DNA of 38,072 nt from an uncultured Oscillospiraceae bacterium (GTDB taxonomy: Bacteria > Bacillota > Clostridia > Oscillospirales > Oscillospiraceae). Below are positions 15,579 to 23,212 of this stretch, one piece after another. Each line of letters opens with the position of its first letter. Position 1 is the first letter of the stretch. Where the stretch lies: positions 1-38,072 of the forward strand of contig CATABD010000018.1 of assembly GCA_949494735.1 (NCBI GenBank), read 5' to 3'. The position numbers and the translations under genes are program-made. The notes below the pieces were generated by a model that saw only the letters and a program-made list of their open reading frames with translations, searched no databases and was not told the DNA's origin.

Positions 15579-17423
15579 GTGAAGCAGACCGAGAGAGAGC
15601 ATGAGAGTGTGGAGAAGACGGTAACGGGGGCCGGCCGGGCCGGCCCGGACAAAAGAGAAGGGGGCGGGGCCGCCAGGCCCCAGTCCTGGAGGCAATATAT
15701 CGAGCAGGCCGAGGCCGCCGAGAAGCAGGCCGAGCGGGAGGCCGCCCGCGCCCGGGCCGCCCAGGTCCGGAAGGAGAAGCATTCCGCCGCCGCCCTGAAG
15801 GGGAGGGCCAAGGACGCGCTGGACGACGCCAAGGCTGCCCTGGGCGGCGTGAAGGACGCGCTGGACGGCGCCAAGGAGGCGGTGGGCGGAGCCAGGGCCG
15901 CGTTCAACCGGGCCAGGTCCGCGGGGAAGCGGGTGAGACGGGGCCCGGCCAGGGAAAAGCAGGCCGGGGAGGCGCGCCCCGCCCTTCCCGTCCAGGCGCT
16001 GGCTGTGGCGGAGGAAAAGAAGGGCCGCGCCCAGGCCCCCGCCAGGCAGGGCCGGGTGGCCCAGGCCGCGGCCAAGATCCGCGGCGTGGTGGACCGCCAC
16101 CCGGTGTCCCCGCTGCTGTATGTGACGCTGCTGGCGGTGGTCATCGGCGTCGGCGCCTTCAACGGCAGCTATATCCGGGCCTACGCCATGAACGTGAACG
16201 GCCAGGAGGTGGGCGTGGTGTCCAGCCCCGACGAGAAGGACGCCATTGTCAGCAACATCGAGTCCCGGGCCTCCGACATCCTGGGGGAGCAGTTCGCCTA
16301 CGACGCGGAGATCTCCATGACCCCGGTTTACGTGTCCCCCGACGAGCTGAGCGACGCGGCCCAGATCGAGGACGCCCTGTTCGACGGCGTGGGCGCGCTG
16401 GTCACCGCCTACGGGATGCGGGTGGACGGCCAGGAGCTGGGCTACGCCCCCACCAAGGACGCGCTGTACCAGCTGCTGGACGAGGTGGCCCAGCCTTACC
16501 TCACCGAGAACACCATCCGCTATGATTTTGTGGAGGATGTGGAGGTCTACCCCATCGAGCTGCCGTCCAACACCCAATATGATGTGGAGTCCATTCGCAC
16601 CACCCTGGGCCAGCTGCGGGTGGAGCAGTCCACCTACGAGGTGAAGAAGGGCGACACCTTCAACGCTATCGCCTACTCCCTGGACATGTGGCCCAACGAG
16701 CTGTCCGTCCTTAATCCCGATGTGCTGGTGGATAAAATCTGGGTGGGCCAGGAGCTGGTCATCCAGCAGGCGGTGCCCTTCCTGTCGGTGGAGAACACCA
16801 CCGAGGAGACCTATGAACAGGAGATCCCCAGCCCGGTGGAGTATATCGAGACCGCCGAGCTCTATGTGGGCGACACCAAGGTAAAAGAGCAGGGTGAGGA
16901 CGGCGTGGAACGGGTCAACGCCCACGTCACCTATATCAACGGCGTGGAGCAGGGCCGGAATATCCTCTCCGCCGAGACCCTGAAGGAGCCCACCACCACC
17001 TATGCCTACACCGGCACCACCCCCCGGCCTGTCACCGCCTCCAACGGCTACTTCATCTGGCCGGTGCGGGGGCCCATCACCTCCAACTTCGGCGGGCGCA
17101 ACCTGTGGGGCAGCTATGACTTCCACCTGGGGTTGGACATCGCCTGCCGCACCGGCACCGCCATCAAGGCGGCCGACGGCGGCACCGTCATCAAGTCCGG
17201 CTGGAGCGGCAGCTACGGCAAGCTGGTGGCCATTCGCCACGACAACGGCTACGTCACCTATTATGCCCACAACTCCCAGCTGCTGGTGAGCGTGGGGCAG
17301 AAGGTGTACCAGGGGCAGATTATCGCCCGCTCCGGCGCCACCGGCAACGTCAGCGGCCCCCACTGCCACTTCGAGGTGCGTATCAACGGCACCAGTGTCA
17401 ATCCCCGCAACTATCTCAGATAA
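15579..17423 (+). CDS. Membrane-anchored LysM-G5-M23 cell-wall metallopeptidase
   Basis: A 614-residue peptidoglycan hydrolase. Residues 1-175 are a basic, Ala/Lys-rich, coiled-coil-like cytoplasmic tail with two 14-residue repeats (77-90, 91-104; KDALD-x-AK-x-A pattern). A single TM follows at 178-194, then an extracellular linker region, LysM at 352-396 (YEVKKGDTFNAIA), G5 at about 399-478 and M23 at 510-608. Zinc and catalytic residues are H516 and D520 (HLGLD), H564 and H595/H597 (HCHFEV), so it should be an active endopeptidase. The GTG start at 15579 follows AGGAGG. Monocistronic, with a strong terminator. Confidence 0.93.
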   Translation: MKQTEREHESVEKTVTGAGRAGPDKREGGGAARPQSWRQYIEQAEAAEKQAEREAARARAAQVRKEKHSAAALKGRAKDALDDAKAALGGVKDALDGAKEAVGGARAAFNRARSAGKRVRRGPAREKQAGEARPALPVQALAVAEEKKGRAQAPARQGRVAQAAAKIRGVVDRHPVSPLLYVTLLAVVIGVGAFNGSYIRAYAMNVNGQEVGVVSSPDEKDAIVSNIESRASDILGEQFAYDAEISMTPVYVSPDELSDAAQIEDALFDGVGALVTAYGMRVDGQELGYAPTKDALYQLLDEVAQPYLTENTIRYDFVEDVEVYPIELPSNTQYDVESIRTTLGQLRVEQSTYEVKKGDTFNAIAYSLDMWPNELSVLNPDVLVDKIWVGQELVIQQAVPFLSVENTTEETYEQEIPSPVEYIETAELYVGDTKVKEQGEDGVERVNAHVTYINGVEQGRNILSAETLKEPTTTYAYTGTTPRPVTASNGYFIWPVRGPITSNFGGRNLWGSYDFHLGLDIACRTGTAIKAADGGTVIKSGWSGSYGKLVAIRHDNGYVTYYAHNSQLLVSVGQKVYQGQIIARSGATGNVSGPHCHFEVRINGTSVNPRNYLR

Positions 17424-17433
17424 TCGGATTTGG

Positions 17434-17469
17434 ATTTCGCCCCCGGTACTAGCCGGGGGCGAAATTTTT
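17434..17469 (+). terminator. Intrinsic terminator of the M23 peptidase gene
   Basis: A 13-bp perfect stem (17434-17446 / 17453-17465), 6-nt loop, followed by TTTT. Confidence 0.9.
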
Positions 17470-17500
17470 CAACAAACGCGAACAAATTTGCGAAAAAGAC

Positions 17501-17529
17501 TTGACAAAGGCGAACGAATATACTATTAT
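17501..17529 (+). promoter_or_regulatory. Strong promoter of the small orphan gene
   Basis: Perfect TTGACA (17501-17506), 17-nt spacer, TATTAT (17524-17529), in very AT-rich DNA. GCGAA-starting repeats at 17478, 17490 and 17510 (GCGAACAAAT, GCGAAAAAGA, GCGAACGAAT) flank the -35 and may bind a regulator. Confidence 0.78.
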
Positions 17530-17645
17530 AATAAATAGTAAAACAAACGGATGAAGAAACAACTGTTTCAAAAGCAAAAAGGGACCGGTTTATGGGACTC
17601 AGATCCCGCTATGATGGAGCCGTACCAAATGAGGAGGCTTTGGCT

Positions 17646-17981
17646 ATGAACACTGCGTACAATACCTTGACCACATGGAGCGGCGGCGCCATGGCCGCCG
17701 GGTTCGGCGGGTCGGCGGGGGATATCTGCCAGACGGCCGTGGTGCGGCAGTCCGGGCGCGCCCGGGGCGGGGATAACGTGATCGACCTGACGGCCTGGAG
17801 GGCGGCCAACCTGGAGGCATGCGGGGAGGAGAGCGCGGACGGGACGGCGGCGGAGGAGCTGAGCATGCCCGCGCCCCGGCCCAGGAAGAGCCGCCGGGCG
17901 GCGTTTTGGGCGGAGCTGGCGTCCACCGTGAGCGTGGCCGCCGCGGCGCTGGCTATCATTTTGCGGGTGGCCGTATTCTGA
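17646..17981 (+). CDS. Small single-pass membrane protein of unknown function
   Basis: I do not recognise this 111-residue protein. The middle carries a conserved-looking stretch NVIDLTAWRAANLEA after a Gly/Arg-rich region. A basic patch (PRPRKSRRAAF) precedes a C-terminal hydrophobic helix at about 88-110, suggesting a tail-anchored protein with a cytoplasmic N terminus. The ATG at 17646 has GGAGG 8 nt upstream; an in-frame ATG at 17592 has a much weaker site. It has its own strong promoter and terminator, so it is a genuine independent gene between the cell-wall peptidase and nfnAB. Confidence 0.75.
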   Translation: MNTAYNTLTTWSGGAMAAGFGGSAGDICQTAVVRQSGRARGGDNVIDLTAWRAANLEACGEESADGTAAEELSMPAPRPRKSRRAAFWAELASTVSVAAAALAIILRVAVF

Positions 17982-17986
17982 GAGGG

Positions 17987-18019
17987 AAAAGGGGACTGAC
18001 GGGGTCAGTCCCCTTTTTT
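17987..18019 (+). terminator. Intrinsic terminator of the small orphan gene
   Basis: A 14-bp stem (17987-18000 / 18004-18017) with a GGG loop and a run of six Ts at 18014-18019. Confidence 0.92.
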
Positions 18020-18062
18020 GCAGATATGGGGGATTTCCGGGACGGTTTCCAGGGGATTGAAA

Positions 18063-18091
18063 TTGACGGGGAGGGGAGGTTGTGTTATAAT
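18063..18091 (+). promoter_or_regulatory. Sigma-A promoter of nfnAB
   Basis: TTGACG (18063-18068), 17-nt spacer, perfect TATAAT (18086-18091). A dyad TTGTG-N10-CACAA (18080-18099) is centred on the -10 and could be a repressor site. Confidence 0.85.
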
Positions 18092-18158
18092 ATTCACAAT
18101 CAGCCCATGGCGTACCGCCCTGCGGGTGCGCTGATATCCATAGGAAAGAGGAGAAGCT

Positions 18159-19001
18159 ATGTATCGGATCGTAAAAAAACGGGTGCTCAATCCCACCGTG
18201 TCCCTGATGGAGATCAAGGCCCCCGCCGTGGCCCGCAAGGCCGAGCCCGGCCAGTTCATTATCCTCCGGGTGGACGGAGAGGGGGAACGCATTCCCCTGA
18301 CCATCGCCGATTTTGACCGGGAGGCCGGCACCGTTACCATCATCTACCAGGTGGTGGGGGCCACCACCGAAAAGCTCAACCACAAGGAGGAGGGGGATTC
18401 CCTCCAGGATTTCGTGGGCCCCCTGGGCCGGGCCACCGAGACCGAGGGCCTGAAGCGGGTGGCCGTGGTGGGGGGCGGCGTGGGCACCGCCATCGCCTAC
18501 CCCGTGGCCAAGAAGCTCCACGACGTGGGCTGCCACGTGGACCTCATCGTGGGCTTCCGCAACAAGGATCTGGTGATTCTGGAGGATGAGTTCCGCGCCG
18601 CCTCCACCAGCCTCATCATCGGAACCGATGACGGCTCCTACGGCAAAAAGGCGCTGGTCACCGATTTGCTGAAGGAGCAGATCGAGACGGGGGCCCAGTA
18701 CGACCGGGTGATCGCCATCGGCCCCGTCATCATGATGAAGTTCGTGTGCCGGCTCACCAAGGAGTATAATATCCCCACCGTGGTGTCTATGAACCCCATC
18801 ATGATCGACGGCACCGGCATGTGCGGCGGTTGCCGCCTGTCCGTGGGGGGCGAGACCAAGTTCGCCTGCGTGGACGGCCCGGAGTTCGACGGCCACAAGG
18901 TGGACTTCGATGAGGCCATGGCCCGGGGCGCCATGTACAAGGATTTTGAGCGCCACGCCTATGAAGAGGCGTGCAACCTGTTCAAGCAGGAGGTAAAGTG
19001 A
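18159..19001 (+). CDS. nfnA: NADH-dependent reduced ferredoxin:NADP+ oxidoreductase subunit A
   Basis: A 280-residue FAD- and [2Fe-2S]-binding subunit of the electron-bifurcating NfnAB transhydrogenase, which couples ferredoxin and NADH oxidation to NADP+ reduction in anaerobes. The FAD domain is at 1-95 and the NAD-binding domain begins with VAVVGGGVGTA near 101. The C-terminal cluster cysteines are C222, C225 and C237 in GMCGGC...FAC. The sequence also resembles PyrK-type dihydroorotate dehydrogenase electron-transfer subunits, but the adjacent GltD-like gene decides for Nfn. It starts with ATG at 18159 after AGGAG-like sequence and lies 1 bp from nfnB. Confidence 0.94.
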   Translation: MYRIVKKRVLNPTVSLMEIKAPAVARKAEPGQFIILRVDGEGERIPLTIADFDREAGTVTIIYQVVGATTEKLNHKEEGDSLQDFVGPLGRATETEGLKRVAVVGGGVGTAIAYPVAKKLHDVGCHVDLIVGFRNKDLVILEDEFRAASTSLIIGTDDGSYGKKALVTDLLKEQIETGAQYDRVIAIGPVIMMKFVCRLTKEYNIPTVVSMNPIMIDGTGMCGGCRLSVGGETKFACVDGPEFDGHKVDFDEAMARGAMYKDFERHAYEEACNLFKQEVK

Positions 19002-19002
19002 T

Positions 19003-20412
19003 ATGCCTAACATGAGACCCGATAAGAACCCCATGCCCCACCAGGACCCCCAGGTGCGGGCGGGCAACTTCAGCGAAGTGGCCCTGGGCTACACCCGGGA
19101 GCAGGCCATGGACGAGGCTGCCCGGTGCCTGAGCTGCAAAAATATGCCCTGTGTGGCCGGGTGCCCGGTGAAAATCCACATCCCCGAGTTTATCGCCAAG
19201 GTGGCGGAGGGCGACTTTGAGGGGGCGTACCAGATCATCGCCAAGGACTCCGCCCTGCCCGCCGTGTGCGGCCGGGTCTGCCCCCAGGAGAGCCAGTGCG
19301 AGGCCAAGTGCGTCCGGGGCATCAAAAATGATCCGGTGGGCATCGGCCGGCTGGAACGGTTCGTGGCCGACTGGCACAACGCCAATGCCACCGAAAAGCC
19401 GGTGCGCCCCGCCCCCAACGGCCACAAGGTGGCGGTGATCGGCTCCGGCCCGGCGGGGCTGACCTGCGCGGGCGATTTGGCCAAGAAGGGCTATGAGGTC
19501 ACCGTGTTCGAGGCCCTCCACCTGGCGGGGGGCGTGCTGGTGTACGGCATCCCCGAGTTCCGCCTGCCCAAGTCCATCGTGCAGAAGGAGGTGGACACAC
19601 TCAGGGAGCTGGGGGTGAAGGTGGAGACCAATATGGTCATCGGCCGCTGCATCACCATCGACGAGCTGAAGGAGGAGTACGGCTTCGAGGCGGTGTTCAT
19701 CGGCTCCGGCGCGGGCCTGCCCAAGTTCATGAACATACCCGGCGAGAATTTGAAGGGCGTATACTCCGCCAACGAGTTCCTCACCCGCATCAACCTGATG
19801 AAGGCCTACAAGGACGGCGCGGACACCCCCATCCAGCACTCCGCCAAGGTGGCGGTGGTGGGCGGCGGCAACGTGGCCATGGACGCCGCCCGGTGCGCCA
19901 AGCGGCTGGGGGCGGAGGTGTACATCGTCTACCGCCGCTCCGAGGCCGAGCTGCCCGCCCGGGCCGAGGAGGTGGAGCACGCCAAGGAGGAGGGCATCAT
20001 CTTCAAGACCCTCACCAACCCCACCGAGATCCTGGGCTACCACAACCCGGACGACCCCAGGGATCCCCGGAACGGCTCCGTGTCCGGCATCCGCTGCGTG
20101 GAGATGGAGCTGGGCGAGCCGGACGCCTCCGGACGCCGCCGCCCCATCGTCAAGGAGGGCAGCCAGTTCGACATCGGGCTGGACTGCGTGATTATGGCCC
20201 TGGGCACCAGCCCAAACCCCCTCATCAAGTCCACCACCCAGGGGTTGGACACCGAGAAGTGGGGCGGTATCATCGCCGATGAGAACGGCCTGACCAGCCG
20301 GGAGAACGTGTACGCCGGGGGCGACGCGGTGACGGGGGCCGCCACCGTCATCCTGGCCATGGGCGCGGGCAAGACCGCCGCCCGCGCCATTGACGAGGCC
20401 CTTTCCAAATAG
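19003..20412 (+). CDS. nfnB: NADPH-dependent reduced ferredoxin:NAD+ oxidoreductase subunit B (GltD-like)
   Basis: A 469-residue bifurcating flavoprotein subunit of NfnAB, homologous to the glutamate synthase small chain. The N terminus holds two [4Fe-4S] sites: cysteines 42, 45, 50, 54 (CLSCKNMPCVAGC) and 89, 93, 99, 103 (CGRVCPQESQCEAKC). The FAD-binding GSGPAG lies at 147-152, a second dinucleotide fold starts at VAVVGGGNVAMDAAR near 283, and the C-terminal FAD-closing GGDAVTGAATV is near 445. The ATG at 19003 follows AGGAGG, located inside the end of nfnA. No glutamate synthase large subunit is adjacent, which supports Nfn over GltD. Confidence 0.94.
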   Translation: MPNMRPDKNPMPHQDPQVRAGNFSEVALGYTREQAMDEAARCLSCKNMPCVAGCPVKIHIPEFIAKVAEGDFEGAYQIIAKDSALPAVCGRVCPQESQCEAKCVRGIKNDPVGIGRLERFVADWHNANATEKPVRPAPNGHKVAVIGSGPAGLTCAGDLAKKGYEVTVFEALHLAGGVLVYGIPEFRLPKSIVQKEVDTLRELGVKVETNMVIGRCITIDELKEEYGFEAVFIGSGAGLPKFMNIPGENLKGVYSANEFLTRINLMKAYKDGADTPIQHSAKVAVVGGGNVAMDAARCAKRLGAEVYIVYRRSEAELPARAEEVEHAKEEGIIFKTLTNPTEILGYHNPDDPRDPRNGSVSGIRCVEMELGEPDASGRRRPIVKEGSQFDIGLDCVIMALGTSPNPLIKSTTQGLDTEKWGGIIADENGLTSRENVYAGGDAVTGAATVILAMGAGKTAARAIDEALSK

Positions 20413-20430
20413 GAAAAGCTGTGATATAAT
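20402..20430 (+). promoter_or_regulatory. Promoter straddling the end of nfnB
   Basis: TTTCCA (20402-20407), 17-nt spacer, extended -10 TGATATAAT (TATAAT 20425-20430). The start near 20437 falls inside the 5' arm of the nfnAB terminator, so transcripts made here would not form the full hairpin and could proceed into the downstream genes. Confidence 0.65.
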
Positions 20431-20431
20431 G

Positions 20432-20463
20432 ACTGCCGGGGCGAAAGCCCTGGCAGTTTTTTT
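20432..20463 (+). terminator. Intrinsic terminator of nfnAB
   Basis: An 11-bp stem (20432-20442 / 20447-20457, one G-T pair) with a GAAA tetraloop and seven Ts. Confidence 0.9.
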
Positions 20464-20476
20464 GAGGTGAGGCATC

Positions 20477-21112
20477 ATGGCCAAGATGACCATAAGCCGC
20501 CAGCTGAGTGAGCTGGAGCCGGACAAGAAGTTGGTTCATTATGTCCAAAATGGGGCGGTGATTGGCTATGCCCGCCAAACCAACGGCTTTGCCATGGAGG
20601 ATATTGAGGTTTTCCGGGACGGCGCGCCAAACCTCAGCCTGCGGGAGACAGACCGCTGGTTTTGGGTCTGCTGGCGATGGCTGCTGTGGTTTTCCCTGCT
20701 TGTGCAGATGTTCTTTTCCACGCGGTACAAGGTTTTTGAGGGAGAGGAGATGGTGGGCGGATCTTTGGAGCGTCGCACCAGGCCCGCCATGACCTTCCGC
20801 ATCCACCAGGACGAGTACCGCTTGTTCTTTCACGCCGGAAATCGGTTCTCCCTGACCAAAAACGGCGTGCAGACCGCCCTGTACGCCAAGCGCCCGGAGG
20901 GCTCCGCGCACCGCGCCGCGCCTGACTGGCCGGCCCATACCTACGATGTCCTCTATGAGACGGGAGAACAGGCAGATGTGGTCCGGCTGTTCTGCCTGTT
21001 CATTGACAAAAGATTTTTCCTCCATTACAATTACGGCGGACGCTCCCACCAGAAATACATTGTAATCCATGACCCGTATTCCCACCATGCGCTGTGGCAG
21101 CCCAAAGAATAG
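20477..21112 (+). CDS. Hypothetical protein with possible tubby-like (LURP-one) domain
   Basis: A 211-residue protein I cannot assign firmly. A Trp-rich hydrophobic stretch at about 61-82 (RWFWVCWRWLLWFSLLVQMFF) could be a membrane or interfacial segment. The following part (MTFRIHQDEYRLFFHAGNRF, then LTKNGVQTALYAK and LYETGEQADVVRLFCLFID) has the alternating strand pattern and KNG turn seen in the tubby C-terminal-like family common in clostridia. The ATG at 20477 follows GAGGTGAGG. Its codon use is less GC-rich than its neighbours, which might indicate recent acquisition. It heads the run of genes reaching 25126. Confidence 0.75.
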   Translation: MAKMTISRQLSELEPDKKLVHYVQNGAVIGYARQTNGFAMEDIEVFRDGAPNLSLRETDRWFWVCWRWLLWFSLLVQMFFSTRYKVFEGEEMVGGSLERRTRPAMTFRIHQDEYRLFFHAGNRFSLTKNGVQTALYAKRPEGSAHRAAPDWPAHTYDVLYETGEQADVVRLFCLFIDKRFFLHYNYGGRSHQKYIVIHDPYSHHALWQPKE

Positions 21113-21129
21113 GAGGCGGAAGAACTCCG

Positions 21130-21534
21130 ATGAACATACGAACCGCAGGGCCGGGCGACCTTCCCGCCCTTTCCCGCCTGGACCGCCACATCGCCCCCCA
21201 GGAGCTGGAAACCAGCGTCCGGCTGGGCCGGGTGTACGCGGCGGAGGAGCGGGGCAGGCTGGCGGGCTGGCTGCGCTGGAACCTGTTCTGGGACAACACC
21301 CCCTTTATGAACCTGCTCTTTGTGCTGGACGGGAGCCGGGGGCGCGGCCTGGGGCGGGCGCTGGCGGGACACTGGGAGGCGGAGATGCGGCAGGCGGGCT
21401 ATGAGACCGTCATGACCTCCACCCAGTCTCGCGAATGCGCCCAGCATTTTTATGAGAGGCTGGGCTATGAGGCCGTGGGCGGGTTTCTGCCCCCCGGCGA
21501 GGGGTATGAGCTGATGTTCGTTAAAAACCTGTGA
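21130..21534 (+). CDS. GNAT family N-acetyltransferase
   Basis: A 134-residue acyl-CoA-dependent acetyltransferase. The fold is visible as MNIRTAGPGDLPALSRLD (strand 1-helix 1), the LLFVLDGSRGRGLGRAL acetyl-CoA-binding segment (R-x-x-G-x-G/A motif) and the C-terminal CAQHFYERLGYEAVG. Substrate unknown; RimI-like protein or small amine acetylation are both possible. The ATG at 21130 lies 13 nt after AGGAGG, a longer spacing than usual. It is 17 bp after the preceding gene and 16 bp before the next, so the genes are probably co-transcribed. Confidence 0.9.
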   Translation: MNIRTAGPGDLPALSRLDRHIAPQELETSVRLGRVYAAEERGRLAGWLRWNLFWDNTPFMNLLFVLDGSRGRGLGRALAGHWEAEMRQAGYETVMTSTQSRECAQHFYERLGYEAVGGFLPPGEGYELMFVKNL

Positions 21535-21550
21535 GGGAGGGGCGGGCTTC

Positions 21551-22135
21551 ATGATTATCTGGCTCAACGGCGCCTTCGGCGCGGGCAAAACCCAGACCGC
21601 CTATGAGCTCAGCCGCCGCCTGCCCGGCTCCTATGTTTACGACCCGGAGAACGCCGGATTTTTCATCCGGGACAACCTGCCCCCCGGGCTGGGGCTGGAC
21701 GATTTCCAGGAATTCCCCATGTGGCGGGCCTTCAACCTGGACATGCTGGACTACGCCGCCTCCCGGTACGGCGGGCACATCATTGTGCCCATGACCGTCA
21801 CCAGCCGGGACTATTATGAGGAACTGGTGGGCGCTCTGGCAAAAAAGCACCAGGTGCGGCATTTCATCCTCTGGGCGGGGGAGGACACCCTGAAAAAACG
21901 CCTGGCCTCCCGGCTGGAGCGGCCCGGCTCCTGGGGGTATCGACAGATCGGGCGGTGCCTGGACGCCTTTACAACCCAGGTTACGGAGGAAAAGGTGGAC
22001 ACGGACGGTCTGGACATCCGGCAGGCGGCGGAAAAAGTGGGGGCGCTGTGCGGACTTGCGCTGCCGGAGGATAAACGGGGGCCAGCGCGCCGCAGGCTTG
22101 ACCGTTTGGCCACCCAGCTCAGGCATATTCGCTGA
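21551..22135 (+). CDS. TmrB-like P-loop ATP-binding protein
   Basis: A 194-residue protein closely resembling Bacillus subtilis TmrB, the ATP-binding protein whose overproduction confers tunicamycin resistance. It starts MIIWLNGAFGAGKTQTAYEL, with Walker A at 7-14. It keeps TmrB-like stretches SYVYDPENAGF, DDFQEFPMWRAFN, IIVPMT and the C-terminal RGPARRRLDRLATQLRHIR. Known from the family: binds ATP, associates with membrane, small-molecule kinase fold; the natural role is unsettled. Resistance to a nucleoside antibiotic is inference. The ATG follows GGGAGG; 14 bp before the next gene. Confidence 0.88.
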   Translation: MIIWLNGAFGAGKTQTAYELSRRLPGSYVYDPENAGFFIRDNLPPGLGLDDFQEFPMWRAFNLDMLDYAASRYGGHIIVPMTVTSRDYYEELVGALAKKHQVRHFILWAGEDTLKKRLASRLERPGSWGYRQIGRCLDAFTTQVTEEKVDTDGLDIRQAAEKVGALCGLALPEDKRGPARRRLDRLATQLRHIR

Positions 22136-22149
22136 ACGGAGGGAGACAT

Positions 22150-23208
22150 ATGATCCAAGCGGTGATTTTTGACCTGGACGGCCTGCTGGTGGAGACGGAG
22201 ACCATCTGCTACCAGATTTTGAAGGAGATCCTGGCCCGGTTCGGCCGCCCCTTTGCGCTGGAGGAGTACACCCGCAGCTTCAGCGGCAAGCCGGAGACCG
22301 TCAACGCCGCCCATCTGGTGGAGGCGTACAAGCTCCCCTTCCCGGCGGAGGAGGCGCTGGAGCGCATCCTCCGCCGGGAAGAGGAGCTCCACGCCGAGGG
22401 GGTTCCGCTGAAGGCCGGGGCCGGGGAGCTGCTGTCCTATCTGCGGCAGAGGGGCTATGGGACTGCCGTGGCCTCGTCCAGCACCAGGGACCGGGCGCTG
22501 AACCTGCTGGACCGGCACGGCGTTACGGAATATTTCCACCAGTTTGTGTTCGCGGGCGAGGTGGAGCAGGGTAAGCCCGCCCCGGATGTGTTTTTAAAGG
22601 CGTGCGAAAAGCTGGGCCGGGCACCGGGGGACTGCCTGGTGCTGGAGGACAGTGGGGCGGGCATACAGGCCGCCCACGCCGCCGGGATTCCGGTAATCTG
22701 CGTGCCCGACCTGAAAACGCCGGAGAGGCGGTTTTTGGATATGACGGCGGCGGTGTGCCCCTCCCTTTGGGAAGTGATCCCGTTTTTGGAGGAAAGGTCC
22801 GGGCGGGGATATTACAGGCCCTGCAAGGAGTACGACGAATGTAACCGCCTGATTGCGGACTACTTTGAGTCGGGGCAGTATGAGGCGTGCTTTGCGGGCC
22901 ATCTGGCCCTGGCCCGGGAGGGTTACCCGCTGGCGGAATGCCAGGTGGGCTACTTCTATTACGATGGGCTGGGGGTAGAAAAGGATCTGGGCCTGGCGTT
23001 TGAGTGGACCAAACGGGCCGCCGGACACGGGGACCGGGACGGACAGTATAACCTGGCGTGCTTTTATGAGGAGGGGACGGGGACTGCCCCCGACCCGGAA
23101 CAGGCGCGCCGCTGGTATGCCCTGGCGGCCGGGCAGGGCCACGACCTGGCGCTGGCCAAGTGCCGGGAGCTGGGCATAAGCGTCACATTTGAGGAAAAGA
23201 AAGGCTGA
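22150..23208 (+). CDS. HAD hydrolase (beta-phosphoglucomutase-like) fused to Sel1 repeats
   Basis: A 352-residue fusion. Residues 1-220 form a subfamily IA HAD phosphatase/phosphomutase: nucleophile motif DLDGLLVETE (D8, D10), motif II ASSSTRD near 103, motif III GKPAPDVFLKA near 147 and LEDSGAGIQAA near 170. Residues ~235-345 hold Sel1-type repeats (VGYFYYDGLGVEKDLGLAFEWTKRAA; LACFYEEGTGTAPDPEQARRWYALAA, seen as two units), a helical protein-interaction module. No frameshift is visible and the junction reads through, so it is a real fusion. The substrate is unknown; the Sel1 part may recruit a partner. ATG after GGAGGGAG; 4 bp gap to lspA. Confidence 0.92.
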   Translation: MIQAVIFDLDGLLVETETICYQILKEILARFGRPFALEEYTRSFSGKPETVNAAHLVEAYKLPFPAEEALERILRREEELHAEGVPLKAGAGELLSYLRQRGYGTAVASSSTRDRALNLLDRHGVTEYFHQFVFAGEVEQGKPAPDVFLKACEKLGRAPGDCLVLEDSGAGIQAAHAAGIPVICVPDLKTPERRFLDMTAAVCPSLWEVIPFLEERSGRGYYRPCKEYDECNRLIADYFESGQYEACFAGHLALAREGYPLAECQVGYFYYDGLGVEKDLGLAFEWTKRAAGHGDRDGQYNLACFYEEGTGTAPDPEQARRWYALAAGQGHDLALAKCRELGISVTFEEKKG

Positions 23209-23212
23209 TCCC

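Noticed and set aside
15258..17369. 703-codon minus-strand frame opposite the M23 peptidase
   Set aside because: Antisense shadow with biased composition; it also runs across the TPP riboswitch promoter and WalR region.
17478..17519. LexA/SOS box before the small orphan gene
   Set aside because: CGAACAAAT and related repeats look like half-sites, but the GAAC-N4-GTTC pairing of Firmicute LexA boxes is absent.
18080..18099. Calling the nfnAB dyad a Rex site outright
   Set aside because: The half-sites match but the spacing is N10 instead of N8, so it is kept only as a question.
19003..20412. Glutamate synthase small subunit (gltD)
   Set aside because: No large subunit nearby and nfnA is directly upstream with overlapping ribosome site; the NfnB assignment fits better.
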